Positions 8,330 through 17,346 of a stretch of DNA of 64,000 nucleotides are shown one piece after another. A program made the position numbers and the translations under genes. The number at the start of each line of letters is the position of its first letter. Positions within the stretch are counted from its first letter, which is position 1. The stretch is from Duganella alba (GTDB taxonomy: Bacteria > Pseudomonadota > Gammaproteobacteria > Burkholderiales > Burkholderiaceae_D). The stretch covers positions 1 to 64,000 of the forward strand of contig NZ_WKJN01000013.1 of the NCBI RefSeq assembly GCF_009674495.1, given 5' to 3'. The notes under the pieces were generated by a model. It worked only from the letters and a program-made list of their open reading frames with translations. It was not told where the DNA came from and did not search any database.

Positions 8330-9214
8330 ATGGTCAAGAAACGCCAGAACGTTTCATTCGCGGCCTACGTCGCCATCATCCCGATGGCGCTGACGGTGTT
8401 GCTGGCCTACCTCGGCACCATGCTGTGGACGGCCCGCGTATCGGTCAGCAGCTCGCGCACCTTCCCGGCCAACGACTTTGTCGGCGCTTCGCAGTACATC
8501 CGCCTGTTCAACAACGAGCGCTGGCTGCTTTCGCTGCAGAACGTGGCGGTGTACGGCGTGCTGTTTATCGCCGCCTGCCTGGTGATCGGCTTTCTGCTGG
8601 CGGTGTTCATCGACCAGAAGGTGATGGCGGAAGGCGCGCTGCGCACCGTGTTCCTGTATCCGTATGCGATGTCGTTTGTCGCCACGGGCCTGATCTGGCA
8701 GTGGATACTCAATCCGGAGCTGGGCATCCAGGAAGTGCTGCACAAGCTGGGATGGGCCGACGCCAAGTTCGACTGGATCGTGGACCAGGACATGGCGATC
8801 TACACCATCGTCATCGCCACCGTGTGGCAGGCCTCCGGCCTGGTGATGGCGCTGATGCTGTCCGGCCTGCGCGGCGTGGATGAGGAAATCTGGAAGGCTG
8901 CGCGCATCGACGGCATCCCGCGCTGGCGCGTCTACAGCAGCATCGTGCTGCCGATGTTGGGATCGTCGGTATCGACCGCCTTCGTGCTGCTGTTTGTGAT
9001 GGTGGTGAAGGTGTTCGACGCCGTGGTCGCGATGACCCAGGGTGGTCCGGGCACGGCCAGCGAAGTGCCGGCCAAGTTCATCATGGATTACCTGTTCGGC
9101 CGCGCCAATATCGGCCTGGCTTCCGCTGCTTCGATCGTGCTGCTGCTGACAGTGCTGGCCATCGTCGCGCCGCTGTACTTTGTGCGCAACCGCCGCGCTG
9201 CATTGGGGGCATGA
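8330..9214 (+). CDS. Sugar ABC transporter permease (MalF-like)
   Basis: A 294-residue inner-membrane protein with about six transmembrane segments and the EAA loop motif (EEIWKAARIDGIPRWR) that docks on the ATPase. This is the first of two CUT1-type permeases. It begins 3 bases after the binding protein stop and its own stop overlaps the start of the next permease (ATGATG), indicating coupled translation. Substrate is inferred from the neighbouring GH1 enzyme to be a beta-glucoside or glucose. Confidence 0.93.
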   Translation: MVKKRQNVSFAAYVAIIPMALTVLLAYLGTMLWTARVSVSSSRTFPANDFVGASQYIRLFNNERWLLSLQNVAVYGVLFIAACLVIGFLLAVFIDQKVMAEGALRTVFLYPYAMSFVATGLIWQWILNPELGIQEVLHKLGWADAKFDWIVDQDMAIYTIVIATVWQASGLVMALMLSGLRGVDEEIWKAARIDGIPRWRVYSSIVLPMLGSSVSTAFVLLFVMVVKVFDAVVAMTQGGPGTASEVPAKFIMDYLFGRANIGLASAASIVLLLTVLAIVAPLYFVRNRRAALGA

Positions 9215-10176
9215 TGGGACAAGTTGTGAAACTCGATAAAACCACGGGCCTGACGGCCACCACGCCGCCGCCCTTGACCGCAGCGAATGACGCCAGCATG
9301 CCGACCCCGCGTCCGCGCCGCACCCCGGCATGGACGCCGGCGCGCCTCGGCGTGTACGGCTTCCTGATCGTGGCGGCGCTGTTCTTCCTGCTGCCGCTGT
9401 ACGTGATGCTGGTGACGTCGGTCAAGCCGATGGAAGAGATCCGCCTCGGCACGCTGTTCGCGCTGCCGCAGCACATGACGCTGGAACCTTGGGTGCAAGC
9501 CTGGTCCACAGCCTGTACCGGCCTGGAATGCGGCGGTATCCGCAGCGGTTTCTGGAACTCGGTGGCGATTGTCGTGCCGAGCACCATCCTGTCGATCGCC
9601 ATCGGCGCGGTGAACGGTTATGCGCTGTCGTTCTGGCGTCCGCGCGGCGCCGGCGTGCTGTTCGCCATCCTGATGATGGGCGCCTTCATTCCGGTGCAGG
9701 TGATGATCTATCCGCTGGTGCGCGTGCTGGCGTCGGTGAATCTGTTCAGCTCTCTGCCGGGCATCATCATCATCCACACCATCTTCGGCATGCCGGTGAT
9801 GACGCTGCTGTTCCGTAACTACTACGCGGCGCTGCCGGTGGAACTGTTCAAGGCGGCGCGCATCGACGGCGGCGGTTTCTGGCGCATCTTCCTGCAGCTG
9901 ATGCTGCCGATGTCGACGCCGGTGATCGTGGTCGCGGTCATCATGCAGGTGACGGGCATCTGGAATGACTTCCTGCTTGGCCTGGTGTTTGCGGGTTCCG
10001 AACACCTGCCGATGACGGTCCAGCTGAACAACATCATCAACACCACCACCGGCGAGCGCCTGTACAACGTGAACATGGCGGCGACCATTCTGACTTCGGT
10101 CGTGCCGCTGGCGCTCTACTTCATTTCTGGCCGCTGGTTCGTGCGCGGTATCGCTTCTGGCGCGGTTAAAGGGTAA
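9211..10176 (+). CDS. Sugar ABC transporter permease (MalG-like)
   Basis: A 321-residue permease of the CUT1 family with an EAA loop (VELFKAARIDGGGFWR). The first 45 residues form a Thr/Pro-rich cytoplasmic extension ahead of the first transmembrane helix (GVYGFLIVAALFFLLPLYV), longer than in MalG. The second in-frame ATG is at 9214. It pairs with the upstream permease to make the channel of the importer, and the ATPase gene follows after 5 bases. Confidence 0.93.
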   Translation: MMGQVVKLDKTTGLTATTPPPLTAANDASMPTPRPRRTPAWTPARLGVYGFLIVAALFFLLPLYVMLVTSVKPMEEIRLGTLFALPQHMTLEPWVQAWSTACTGLECGGIRSGFWNSVAIVVPSTILSIAIGAVNGYALSFWRPRGAGVLFAILMMGAFIPVQVMIYPLVRVLASVNLFSSLPGIIIIHTIFGMPVMTLLFRNYYAALPVELFKAARIDGGGFWRIFLQLMLPMSTPVIVVAVIMQVTGIWNDFLLGLVFAGSEHLPMTVQLNNIINTTTGERLYNVNMAATILTSVVPLALYFISGRWFVRGIASGAVKG

Positions 10177-10181
10177 ATACA

Positions 10182-11267
10182 ATGTCTAACGTAGCTATTC
10201 GTAATTTGCAGATTCAGCTTGGCGGCAACAAGGTCATCGAGTCGCTCAACCTGGATGTGAAAGCAGGGGAGTTCGTGGTGCTGCTCGGCCCATCGGGCTG
10301 CGGCAAGTCGACGCTGCTGCACAGTATCGCGGGCCTGATCGACACCAGCTCCGGCCAGATCGAAATCGGCGGCAAGGACATGACCTGGGCCGATCCGAAG
10401 GACCGCGGCATCGCGCTGGTGTTCCAGTCGTATGCGCTGTACCCGACCATGAACGTGGAAGCGAATATGTCCTTCGGCCTGCGCATCAACGGCACGCCGA
10501 AGGCGGAAATCGCCCGCCGCGTCAACCGCGCTTCGGACATGCTGCAACTGGGGCCGCTGCTGAAGCGCAAGCCGGCCAACCTGTCGGGCGGCCAGCGTCA
10601 GCGCGTGGCGATCGGCCGCGCCATCGTGCGCGAGGCGGACGTGATGCTGTTCGACGAGCCGCTGTCCAACCTGGACGCCAAGCTGCGCACGGAGCTGCGC
10701 CGCGAACTGAAGCAGCTGCACAAGCAGTTGGGCGCCACCATGATCTACGTCACCCACGACCAGGTCGAGGCGATGACGCTGGCGCAGCGCATGGCGGTGA
10801 TGAAGGGCGGCGTGGTGCAGCAGTTCGACACGCCGGACGTCATCTACAACACGCCGGCCAATCTGTTCGTCGCCACCTTCCTCGGTTCGCCGGGCATGAA
10901 CCTGTTCAAGGGCGCGCTGGAGCAGCGGGGCGATAAAACCATCTTCAGCAACGAACACCTGTCGGTCGACGTGACCGGCTATCCATTCAAGCAGCCGCTC
11001 ACCGGCAAGCACGATTGCGTGCTGGGTGTGCGGCCGGAGGATATCGACGTCGGGCACAGTGACGGCGTCGGTCAGGCAGTGCGCGCATCGGTCTCGCTGG
11101 TCGAGGCCATGGGGGCGCACCGCGTAGTGTGGCTGGACTTCCACGGCACGCAGGTCGCGGGCATCGTGCAGGACCAGCAGCAGATTGAAACCGAGAAGGG
11201 CATCAGCTTCTCGATCCGCAGCAATCGTATTTCCCTGTTTGACGGAGCCAGCGAACAGCGGCTCTAA
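10182..11267 (+). CDS. Sugar ABC transporter ATP-binding protein (UgpC/MsmK type)
   Basis: The 361-residue ATPase has Walker A (GPSGCGKST), the ABC signature (LSGGQRQR), Walker B (VMLFDEP), the D-loop (SNLDAK) and the switch His (THDQ). A C-terminal TOBE/OB regulatory domain covers about residues 235-361 (LGVRPEDI). It energises import through the two permeases upstream. Several such ATPases serve more than one CUT1 importer, so this one may be shared. Fourth gene of the importer cluster. Confidence 0.94.
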   Translation: MSNVAIRNLQIQLGGNKVIESLNLDVKAGEFVVLLGPSGCGKSTLLHSIAGLIDTSSGQIEIGGKDMTWADPKDRGIALVFQSYALYPTMNVEANMSFGLRINGTPKAEIARRVNRASDMLQLGPLLKRKPANLSGGQRQRVAIGRAIVREADVMLFDEPLSNLDAKLRTELRRELKQLHKQLGATMIYVTHDQVEAMTLAQRMAVMKGGVVQQFDTPDVIYNTPANLFVATFLGSPGMNLFKGALEQRGDKTIFSNEHLSVDVTGYPFKQPLTGKHDCVLGVRPEDIDVGHSDGVGQAVRASVSLVEAMGAHRVVWLDFHGTQVAGIVQDQQQIETEKGISFSIRSNRISLFDGASEQRL

Positions 11268-11311
11268 AGAATCGTAGTTGCTAAATCACCGGGTCTGCCA
11301 TGGTATGGCCC

Positions 11312-11327
11312 GACGCACCCGTGCGTC
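11312..11327 (+). other. Intercistronic hairpin before the TonB receptor
   Basis: GACGCAC and GTGCGTC are perfectly complementary with a two-base loop. There is no T-run, so it is unlikely to be a full terminator. It lies between the ATPase gene and operator 2 and may set relative expression of the receptor. Confidence 0.45.
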
Positions 11328-11332
11328 TTGTG

Positions 11333-11348
11333 GTGGAACCGGTTCCAC
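11333..11348. promoter_or_regulatory. LacI-type operator 2 (GTGGAACCGGTTCCAC)
   Basis: A perfect 16-bp palindrome with the same outer GTGGAA/TTCCAC and central CG as operator 1, differing only in the inner pair of bases. It lies 24 bases before the receptor ATG, so the receptor probably has its own regulated promoter as well as read-through from the importer genes. A weak candidate promoter is TTGCTA (11278) with TGGTAT (11301). Confidence 0.75.
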
Positions 11349-11372
11349 ATGGAAGAAGCGAGGAGACATCAA

Positions 11373-13787
11373 ATGAAAAAAACGATTTTAGCTTTGAGCA
11401 TCGCACAGATAGCATTGAACGGCGGCGCGGCCTACGCCCAGCAGGCAAGCGATGCCCCGGCGGCGTCCAACGACAATATGGAGAAGATCATCGTCACGGC
11501 CACGCGCCGCGACACGCTGGTGCAGGACACGCCGCTGGCGATCACCGCCTACACGCAGGACACGCTGGCCAACAACCAGGTCAAGGATCTGGCGACCATG
11601 ACGGCGATGGTGCCCAGCCTGGTGGTGGAACCGCACAGCGACTCGGGCGGCGTGCACGTGTACATGCGCGGCGTCGGCTCGGCCAATCACACGGAGCTGG
11701 GCGATCCGGCGGTGGCCTTCTACGTGGACGGCATCTACGTGCCGCGTCCGCAGGGCGCCACGGCGCTGATGTATGACCTGAACCACGTCGAGGTGGCGCG
11801 CGGCCCGCAAGGTACGCTGAACGGCCGTAACTCCACCGCCGGCGCGGTCAACCTGGTGTCCGGCGCGCCAAGCACCGCCAAGGTGTTCGGCTCGGCCAGC
11901 GTCATCATCGGCGACTACCATCACGTGCAGACGCAGGCCATGATCAACATCCCGCTCAGCGAAGACATCGCGCTGCGCATCGCCGCCATCAAGGATCAGC
12001 ATGACGGCTATGTCGACTTCCTGAAAGGCTCCAACGTCATGCCGGGCGCGCAGAAATACGGCGCCGGCAACCAGACCGGCGCGCGCGCCTCGCTGCTGTG
12101 GAAGTTCACGCCTGACCTGAAGGCCACCTTCATCGCCGACTACTATAGCGACACCGGCGCCGGCAACATCTACCTGTCGGCCGAACCAAAGCCAGGCCAG
12201 AACCTGCGCTCCGCGCTGATCGACACGCCGGGTAACCTGGACCAGTCCATCATCACCGCCAAGACCAAGGTCGAGTGGCGCCCGATGGACGGCATCGCCA
12301 CCCAGTACCTGGGCGCGTGGAGCCGCCTGAAGCGGACCAACGCCAGCGATGCGGACGCCGGCTTCTATCCAGGCTTCAAGGCGGAGAACCGCACCGAATG
12401 GTCGCAGTTCGACAGCGTCTCCAACGAGGTGCAAGTGCGTTCGGAATATGAGTCGCCGCTGCAGTGGGTGGGCGGCCTGTTCTTCTTCCGCGAGAAGAAC
12501 AAGGTGCGCTTCGACATCGACCGCAGCCAGATTTCGGAAGCCATGCTGGCGCAGGATATCGCCAACGGCAGCGTGATCTTCGTGCAGCCGACCGTTGGCC
12601 AGTACGCATCGGCCATGTCCTTCATCCAGGGTGACCGCGAACTGCATTCCAAGGCCGCCTTTGCGCAGGCCAGCTACGACCTCGATCCGGTCTGGAAGCT
12701 GACCGCCGGCGCGCGTTACACCAAGGACCACAAGTTCGACATCGGCGGCCAGAACTGGGCCTGCCCGAACTGGCCGGACAACGCGCCGCGCGGCGCCACC
12801 CTGACGCCGAGCCAGATCGCGCAGCTGGTCACGCCGGGCGTGGGCACTATCAACACCCACAACATCGGACCGGGCGGCGTGGTCAATCAGGCCACTTGCG
12901 GCAATACCTACGGCGACAACACGGCCGACCTGGCATACGGCCAGGCGACCTGGCTGGGCCGCGTGGAGTACAAGCTGGCGCCGGACATCCTGACCTTCGC
13001 CTCGGTGACCACCGGCTTCCACTCGCCGGCCATCGGCGACGGCGGCGCCACCACCAAGCCTGAAAAACTGACCAGCTATGAACTCGGCTTCAAGTCGGAC
13101 CTGCTGAACAAGCAGCTGTCGCTGAACATCGACGCGTTCTGGATGAAGTACAAGGACAAGCTGGAATCGCAGGTGGTCAACAACACGCTGCAGAACTTCA
13201 ACGCGGCCGGCGCTTCGGTCAAGGGCGTGGAAGCGGAGTGGATGTGGCGTCCGACCAGCGTGGACCGCTTCAGCGGCAATGCGACATGGCTGAAGGCGCG
13301 TTATGACGACTTCCTGTCCTGCGACGTGGACGCCGCCCGTGCCAACGGCCAGGTGTGCGGCACCACCGCACCGACCGTCAATGTTGGCGGCACCGTGCTG
13401 AAACACGCGCCGACGTTTGCGACCACCCTGATGTACGAGCGCGACTTCGACGTCAGCAAGGGCCGCATCACGCCGCGCATTTCGGCGCACTACGAGACCA
13501 AGTCCTTCGTCGGTTCGGGCGCGTTTGCCAACGACGTGCCGGGCCATCCAGGCGTGAAGATGCAGGATTCGTACACCACGCTGGACCTGAGCCTGCGCTT
13601 CGAACCGCGCAACAAGGCATACACGGCCGAGCTGTTCGTCAACAACGCGACCGACAAGGAAGTGAAATATGACGCCATCGAAGTGTGCACGCAGGTTGGC
13701 GCGCCATGCCAGCCGACGCAGCAGATCTGGGCGGCGTACTACAACAACCCACGCACCTTCGGCGCGCGCGTCTCGATGAAGTTCTGA
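11373..13787 (+). CDS. TonB-dependent receptor, probably for beta-glucosides
   Basis: An 804-residue outer-membrane receptor. It has a signal peptide (ending AAYAQ), a TonB-box-like EKIIVTATRR at about residue 36, a plug domain with GPQGTLNGRNSTAGAVNL and a beta-barrel ending in the aromatic-type C-terminus (RVSMKF). It resembles the FecA/CirA-like receptors of carbohydrate loci rather than siderophore receptors by context only. ATG 11373 follows GAGGAGA. Sharing operator design and operon with the GH1 enzyme and the ABC importer suggests TonB-driven uptake of glucosides too large or too dilute for porins. Confidence 0.9.
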   Translation: MKKTILALSIAQIALNGGAAYAQQASDAPAASNDNMEKIIVTATRRDTLVQDTPLAITAYTQDTLANNQVKDLATMTAMVPSLVVEPHSDSGGVHVYMRGVGSANHTELGDPAVAFYVDGIYVPRPQGATALMYDLNHVEVARGPQGTLNGRNSTAGAVNLVSGAPSTAKVFGSASVIIGDYHHVQTQAMINIPLSEDIALRIAAIKDQHDGYVDFLKGSNVMPGAQKYGAGNQTGARASLLWKFTPDLKATFIADYYSDTGAGNIYLSAEPKPGQNLRSALIDTPGNLDQSIITAKTKVEWRPMDGIATQYLGAWSRLKRTNASDADAGFYPGFKAENRTEWSQFDSVSNEVQVRSEYESPLQWVGGLFFFREKNKVRFDIDRSQISEAMLAQDIANGSVIFVQPTVGQYASAMSFIQGDRELHSKAAFAQASYDLDPVWKLTAGARYTKDHKFDIGGQNWACPNWPDNAPRGATLTPSQIAQLVTPGVGTINTHNIGPGGVVNQATCGNTYGDNTADLAYGQATWLGRVEYKLAPDILTFASVTTGFHSPAIGDGGATTKPEKLTSYELGFKSDLLNKQLSLNIDAFWMKYKDKLESQVVNNTLQNFNAAGASVKGVEAEWMWRPTSVDRFSGNATWLKARYDDFLSCDVDAARANGQVCGTTAPTVNVGGTVLKHAPTFATTLMYERDFDVSKGRITPRISAHYETKSFVGSGAFANDVPGHPGVKMQDSYTTLDLSLRFEPRNKAYTAELFVNNATDKEVKYDAIEVCTQVGAPCQPTQQIWAAYYNNPRTFGARVSMKF

Positions 13788-13814
13788 TGTAGTAGTAAGG
13801 GGTAGTAGTCTTTG

Positions 13815-13848
13815 AGGATGGCGACTCCCCCGCCATCCTTTTTTTTTG
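13815..13848 (+). terminator. Rho-independent terminator after the TonB receptor gene
   Basis: GGATGGCG and CGCCATCC form the stem and nine T residues follow. It ends the glucoside operon and shields the convergent regulator gene. Confidence 0.88.
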
Positions 13849-13881
13849 CATGCTTGCACCCCCAAGCGAGGCGCATAGGCA

Positions 13882-13911
13882 GGGGTCTGACCCCGTACGG
13901 GGTCAGAGCCC
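13882..13911. repeat. 30-bp palindromic repeat, copy 2
   Basis: Arms GGGGTCTGACCCCGT and its complement around a central GTAC, with one mismatch near the right end (AGAGCCC instead of AGACCCC). The left flank ATAGGCA resembles the GCAGGCA flank of the other copies. The right arm contains the stop codon of the LacI-type regulator and its last two codons. Confidence 0.85.
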
Positions 13912-14934
13912 GCGTGGCCCTGCGGGGTTCGCGCGAGAGGCTACGGAACCGCGCACCGTCACCGTGACAGGAAACTCCCGCGAAATCTCATGCTGCGTGC
14001 CGTAGCAGAGATTGAGCAGCCACCGCACCGCATTCTGCGTCAGCTGCTGCATCGGAATATGCACCGACGTCAGCCCCGGCGACGAAAACTCAGCCGAATA
14101 ATCATCGTCATACCCAACGATGGACACATCATCCGGCACGCGCACGCCGGCACGGTGGAAACACGACATCGCACCCACGGCCATCTCGTCATTCGCACAA
14201 AACAGCCCGGTGAACTTGCCGCCCTCATTAATCAGCTGCTGCGTCGCCCCAAAGCCGCCTTCACGCGAAAAGTCCGATGCGATCAAGCGCACCTCGTCGC
14301 GGGCGATGCCATGCCGCGCCAGTTCATCAAAGAAGCCATGCAAGCGCTCCTCATTGTCCGACGTCCCGGCCGGACCGGAAATCACCGCCAACTGCCGATG
14401 TCCCGCGTCAAGCAGCGTGCGCGCCGCCAACTCACCGCCGTGATAGTGATCAGGGCAGAACGACGACGATTCCAGCGCCGGGCTGCGGCGGTTAAGAAAC
14501 GCCATCTTCGGATGCATCTTGTGCAGCATCCGCATGTCTTCATCCAGCAGATCATGGCCCAGCACCACGATGCCGTCGCAATCCCGCCCAATCAGGAACT
14601 TGACAGCCTCAATCGCTTCCTCGCGCGGCGTGCCGTCGCCGCAGCCGGTGGCCACCACCACGTGGCGGCGCATGGCGCGCAGTTCGATGTCGGTTTGCTT
14701 GAGGATGGTGCCGTAATAGGCGCCGAAGAAGGAGGGCGCGAAAATGCCGATCATGCCCAGCGACTGCGCCGACAGCGAGCGGCCGATGGAGGAAGGGCGG
14801 AAGTTGAGTTGTTCGATGGCGGCTTGTACTTTTTTCATCGCCTCGGCCGACACGGGGCCGGCGCCTGAAATGGCGCGCGATGCTGTCGACATGCCCACAC
14901 CGGCAAGCAATGCGACGTCTTTCAGTGTTGCCAC
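13903..14934 (-). CDS. LacI-family transcriptional regulator of the glucoside locus
   Basis: A 343-residue regulator: N-terminal LacI helix-turn-helix (TLKDVALLAGVGMSTASRAIS) and hinge, then a periplasmic-binding-protein-like sugar sensor (VISGPAGTSDNEERLHGF, FCANDEMAVGAM, VSIVGYDDD). GTG 14934 is the best start because AGAGGAGA lies just upstream and the helix-turn-helix then begins at residue 3; longer frames up to 15081 run into the rimO region. Convergent with the glucoside operon, it probably binds the palindromes at 5624 and 11333 and releases them when a glucoside binds. The last two codons and the stop come from a palindromic repeat. Confidence 0.92.
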   Translation of the reverse strand: MATLKDVALLAGVGMSTASRAISGAGPVSAEAMKKVQAAIEQLNFRPSSIGRSLSAQSLGMIGIFAPSFFGAYYGTILKQTDIELRAMRRHVVVATGCGDGTPREEAIEAVKFLIGRDCDGIVVLGHDLLDEDMRMLHKMHPKMAFLNRRSPALESSSFCPDHYHGGELAARTLLDAGHRQLAVISGPAGTSDNEERLHGFFDELARHGIARDEVRLIASDFSREGGFGATQQLINEGGKFTGLFCANDEMAVGAMSCFHRAGVRVPDDVSIVGYDDDYSAEFSSPGLTSVHIPMQQLTQNAVRWLLNLCYGTQHEISREFPVTVTVRGSVASRANPAGPRGL

Positions 14935-14979
14935 ACAATCTCCTCTAGCGATGGGCGTTAAGCCACTATCGTAACATGG

Positions 14980-14985
14980 TATAAT
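14980..14985 (+). promoter_or_regulatory. Probable -10 box of rimO
   Basis: Consensus TATAAT 41 bases before the rimO ATG, in the 92-base gap between the divergent lacI-type gene and rimO. The -35 partner (GTTAAG at 14957) is weak. Confidence 0.4.
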
Positions 14986-15026
14986 CGTCGATTGCTCGTA
15001 ATTATTGTGAAGCTTTAAGCAACCAT

Positions 15027-16418
15027 ATGCAATCGCAACCACTCTCCCGTCTTCCCAAGCCAGCCGCCGGCGCGCCAGCACCGAAAGTCGGCTTCGTCTC
15101 GCTCGGCTGCCCTAAAGCGCTGGTCGACTCCGAACAGATCCTGACCCAGCTGCGCGCTGAAGGTTACGAGACCGCCAAGTCCTACGACGGCGCGGATCTG
15201 GTGATCGTCAACACCTGCGGCTTCATCGACGCCGCCGTGCAGGAATCGCTGGACGCCATCGGCGAAGCGCTGGCCGAAAACGGCAAAGTGATTGTGACCG
15301 GCTGCCTCGGCGCCAAGAAGGACACCGACGGTTCGGACCTGATCACCAAGATCCACCCGAAAGTGCTGGCCGTGACCGGCCCGCACGCGCTGGGCGAGGT
15401 GATGGACTCGGTCCACCTGCACCTGCCGAAACCGCACGAGCCGTTCATCGACCTGATTCCGCCGCAAGGCATCAAGCTGACGCCGAAGCACTACGCCTAC
15501 CTGAAAATCTCGGAAGGCTGCAACCACCGCTGCTCGTTCTGCATCATCCCGTCGATGCGCGGCGACCTGGTGTCGCGTCCTATCGGCGAACTGCTGCTGG
15601 AAGCGGAGAACCTGTTCAAGTCGGGCGTCAAGGAACTGCTGGTGATTTCGCAGGACACCTCGGCCTACGGCGTGGACGTCAAGTTCCGCACCGGCTTCTG
15701 GAATGGTCGTCCGATCAAGACCCACATGACGCAGCTGATGGAAGCGCTGGGCGAGCTGGCCAAGTCCTACGGCGCCTGGGTGCGCATGCACTACGTCTAC
15801 CCGTATCCGCACGTCGACCAGGTGATCCCGTTGATGGGCGAGCACGTACTGCCATACCTGGACATCCCGATGCAGCACGCGCATCCGGATGTGCTGAAGC
15901 GCATGAAGCGTCCGGCCAGCGGCGAAAAAAACCTGGACCGCATCCTGGCCTGGCGCAAGATGAATCCGGACCTGACCATCCGCTCGACCTTCATCGCCGG
16001 CTTCCCTGGCGAGACCGAAGCGGAATTCGAATACCTGCTGGACTTCCTGAAGGAAGCGCAGATCGACCGCCTGGGTTGCTTCGCCTATTCGCCAGTCGAA
16101 GGCGCCACCGCCAACGAACTGGCCAATCCGGTGCCGGAAGAAGTGCGCGAAGAGCGCCGCGGCCGCGTCATGCTGCTGCAGGAAGAGATCTCGAAAGCGC
16201 GCCTGAAAGCCAAGGTCGGCAAGACCGTGCGCGTGCTGATCGATGAAGTCAACCGCACCGGCGGCGTCGGCCGCTCGGCTGCCGACGCGCCGGAAATCGA
16301 CGGCGTGGTCTACGTCAAACCGCCGTATGAACCGCACAAGAAACTGGTGGTCGGCCAGTTCGTCGATGTGAAAATCACCACGTCCGACGCGCACGATTTG
16401 TGGGGTGAAGCGCTTTAA
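15027..16418 (+). CDS. rimO: Ribosomal protein S12 methylthiotransferase RimO
   Basis: RimO is a radical-SAM enzyme that methylthiolates the Asp88 equivalent of ribosomal protein S12. The 463-residue product shows all three parts: N-terminal MTTase domain ([27 protein letters not shown]) with three cluster Cys, the radical-SAM motif in GCNHRCSFC (CX3CX2C), and a C-terminal TRAM domain ([13 protein letters not shown]). The first 20 residues are a Pro/Ala-rich extension. Start ATG 15027 is the only good choice. A strong terminator follows. Confidence 0.96.
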   Translation: MQSQPLSRLPKPAAGAPAPKVGFVSLGCPKALVDSEQILTQLRAEGYETAKSYDGADLVIVNTCGFIDAAVQESLDAIGEALAENGKVIVTGCLGAKKDTDGSDLITKIHPKVLAVTGPHALGEVMDSVHLHLPKPHEPFIDLIPPQGIKLTPKHYAYLKISEGCNHRCSFCIIPSMRGDLVSRPIGELLLEAENLFKSGVKELLVISQDTSAYGVDVKFRTGFWNGRPIKTHMTQLMEALGELAKSYGAWVRMHYVYPYPHVDQVIPLMGEHVLPYLDIPMQHAHPDVLKRMKRPASGEKNLDRILAWRKMNPDLTIRSTFIAGFPGETEAEFEYLLDFLKEAQIDRLGCFAYSPVEGATANELANPVPEEVREERRGRVMLLQEEISKARLKAKVGKTVRVLIDEVNRTGGVGRSAADAPEIDGVVYVKPPYEPHKKLVVGQFVDVKITTSDAHDLWGEAL

Positions 16419-16447
16419 GGCGTTTTTCGTGGCACATCCACTATAAT

Positions 16448-16484
16448 AAAGGCGGACCGGCGTTATCGCGGTCCGCCTTTTTTT
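16448..16484 (+). terminator. Rho-independent terminator after rimO
   Basis: AAAGGCGGACCG pairs with CGGTCCGCCTTT across a 9-base loop, and the T-run continues to 16484. It ends rimO transcription just before the creatininase-family gene. Confidence 0.9.
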
Positions 16485-16497
16485 GTTAGTGAGCCTT

Positions 16498-17346
16498 ATG
16501 CGTGACTTGAAACTCCCGGCGGCGCTTGCCGCCTGCCTGCTGGTCGGCCTGCTGGCGCGGCCTGTAATGGCTGCCGACACACCTGTCATGCTGGAAGAGA
16601 TGACCAGCACCGAGCTGCGCACCCGCATCGACGCCGGCGCCACCACCGCCATCATCCCGATCGGCGGCACCGAACAAAGCGGCCCCTATATCGCGCTCGG
16701 CAAGCACAATGTGCGCGCCGCCGTGCTGGCGCGGATGATCGCGCAAAAGCTCGGCAACGCCGTGGTCGCACCGGTGGTCGCTTACGTCCCGGAAGGCAGC
16801 ATCACGCCGCCGGCCGGCCACATGAAGTTTGCCGGCACCTTGTCGATACCCGAATCCACTTTTGAAGACCTGCTGTTCGCCACCGCGCAAAGCCTGCGCC
16901 AGCACGGCTTTCGCCACATCGTCTTCATCGGCGACCATGGCGGCTATCAAAAAAGCGAAACGCGCGTGGCGCAGAAACTGAACAAGGCCTGGGCCAAGGA
17001 CGGCGCTGCGGCCGCGCTGGCCCTGCTGGCCTACTACGACGTCACACAGGAACCGTTTATCGCCGACCTTGAAAAGCGCGGCTACAGCAAGGCCGAAATC
17101 GGCCTGCACGCCGGCCTGGCCGACGCCGCGCTGATGCTGGCGACCGACAAATCCCTGGTACGCACCGAGGCCATGGCGCATGGTCCTTCGCCGACCGTGG
17201 CGCAGGGCGTGCGCGGCGACGCGCGCCGCGCCACCGCCGAATTGGGCAAGCTTGGCGTGCAGCGCATCGTCGACGCCTCGGTGGCGGCCATTTCCGATTT
17301 TGCGGCGCATGGCGCGCCGTCCACTTCTAGTAAAGCATCCAAATGA
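16498..17346 (+). CDS. Secreted creatininase-family amidohydrolase
   Basis: A 282-residue protein with a clear Sec signal peptide (cleavage near PVMAAD, about residue 26) and a creatininase fold: IPIGGTEQSGPYIALGKHN, PPAGHMKFAGTLS and FIGDHGGYQ. Family members are metal-dependent amidases (creatininase, MftE peptidase). The usual EQHGP...LGTD metal-ligand stretch reads EQSGP...LGKH here, so one His is replaced and the ligand set may be changed; similar KHN variants exist as I recall. ATG 16498 gives a proper signal peptide. The stop overlaps the next start (ATGA). Substrate unknown; the location is periplasmic or extracellular. Confidence 0.85.
   Translation: MRDLKLPAALAACLLVGLLARPVMAADTPVMLEEMTSTELRTRIDAGATTAIIPIGGTEQSGPYIALGKHNVRAAVLARMIAQKLGNAVVAPVVAYVPEGSITPPAGHMKFAGTLSIPESTFEDLLFATAQSLRQHGFRHIVFIGDHGGYQKSETRVAQKLNKAWAKDGAAAALALLAYYDVTQEPFIADLEKRGYSKAEIGLHAGLADAALMLATDKSLVRTEAMAHGPSPTVAQGVRGDARRATAELGKLGVQRIVDASVAAISDFAAHGAPSTSSKASK

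Noticed and set aside
11388..13865. 825-codon minus-strand open frame opposite the TonB receptor
   Set aside because: Shadow of a typical receptor gene with signal peptide, TonB box and barrel on the plus strand.
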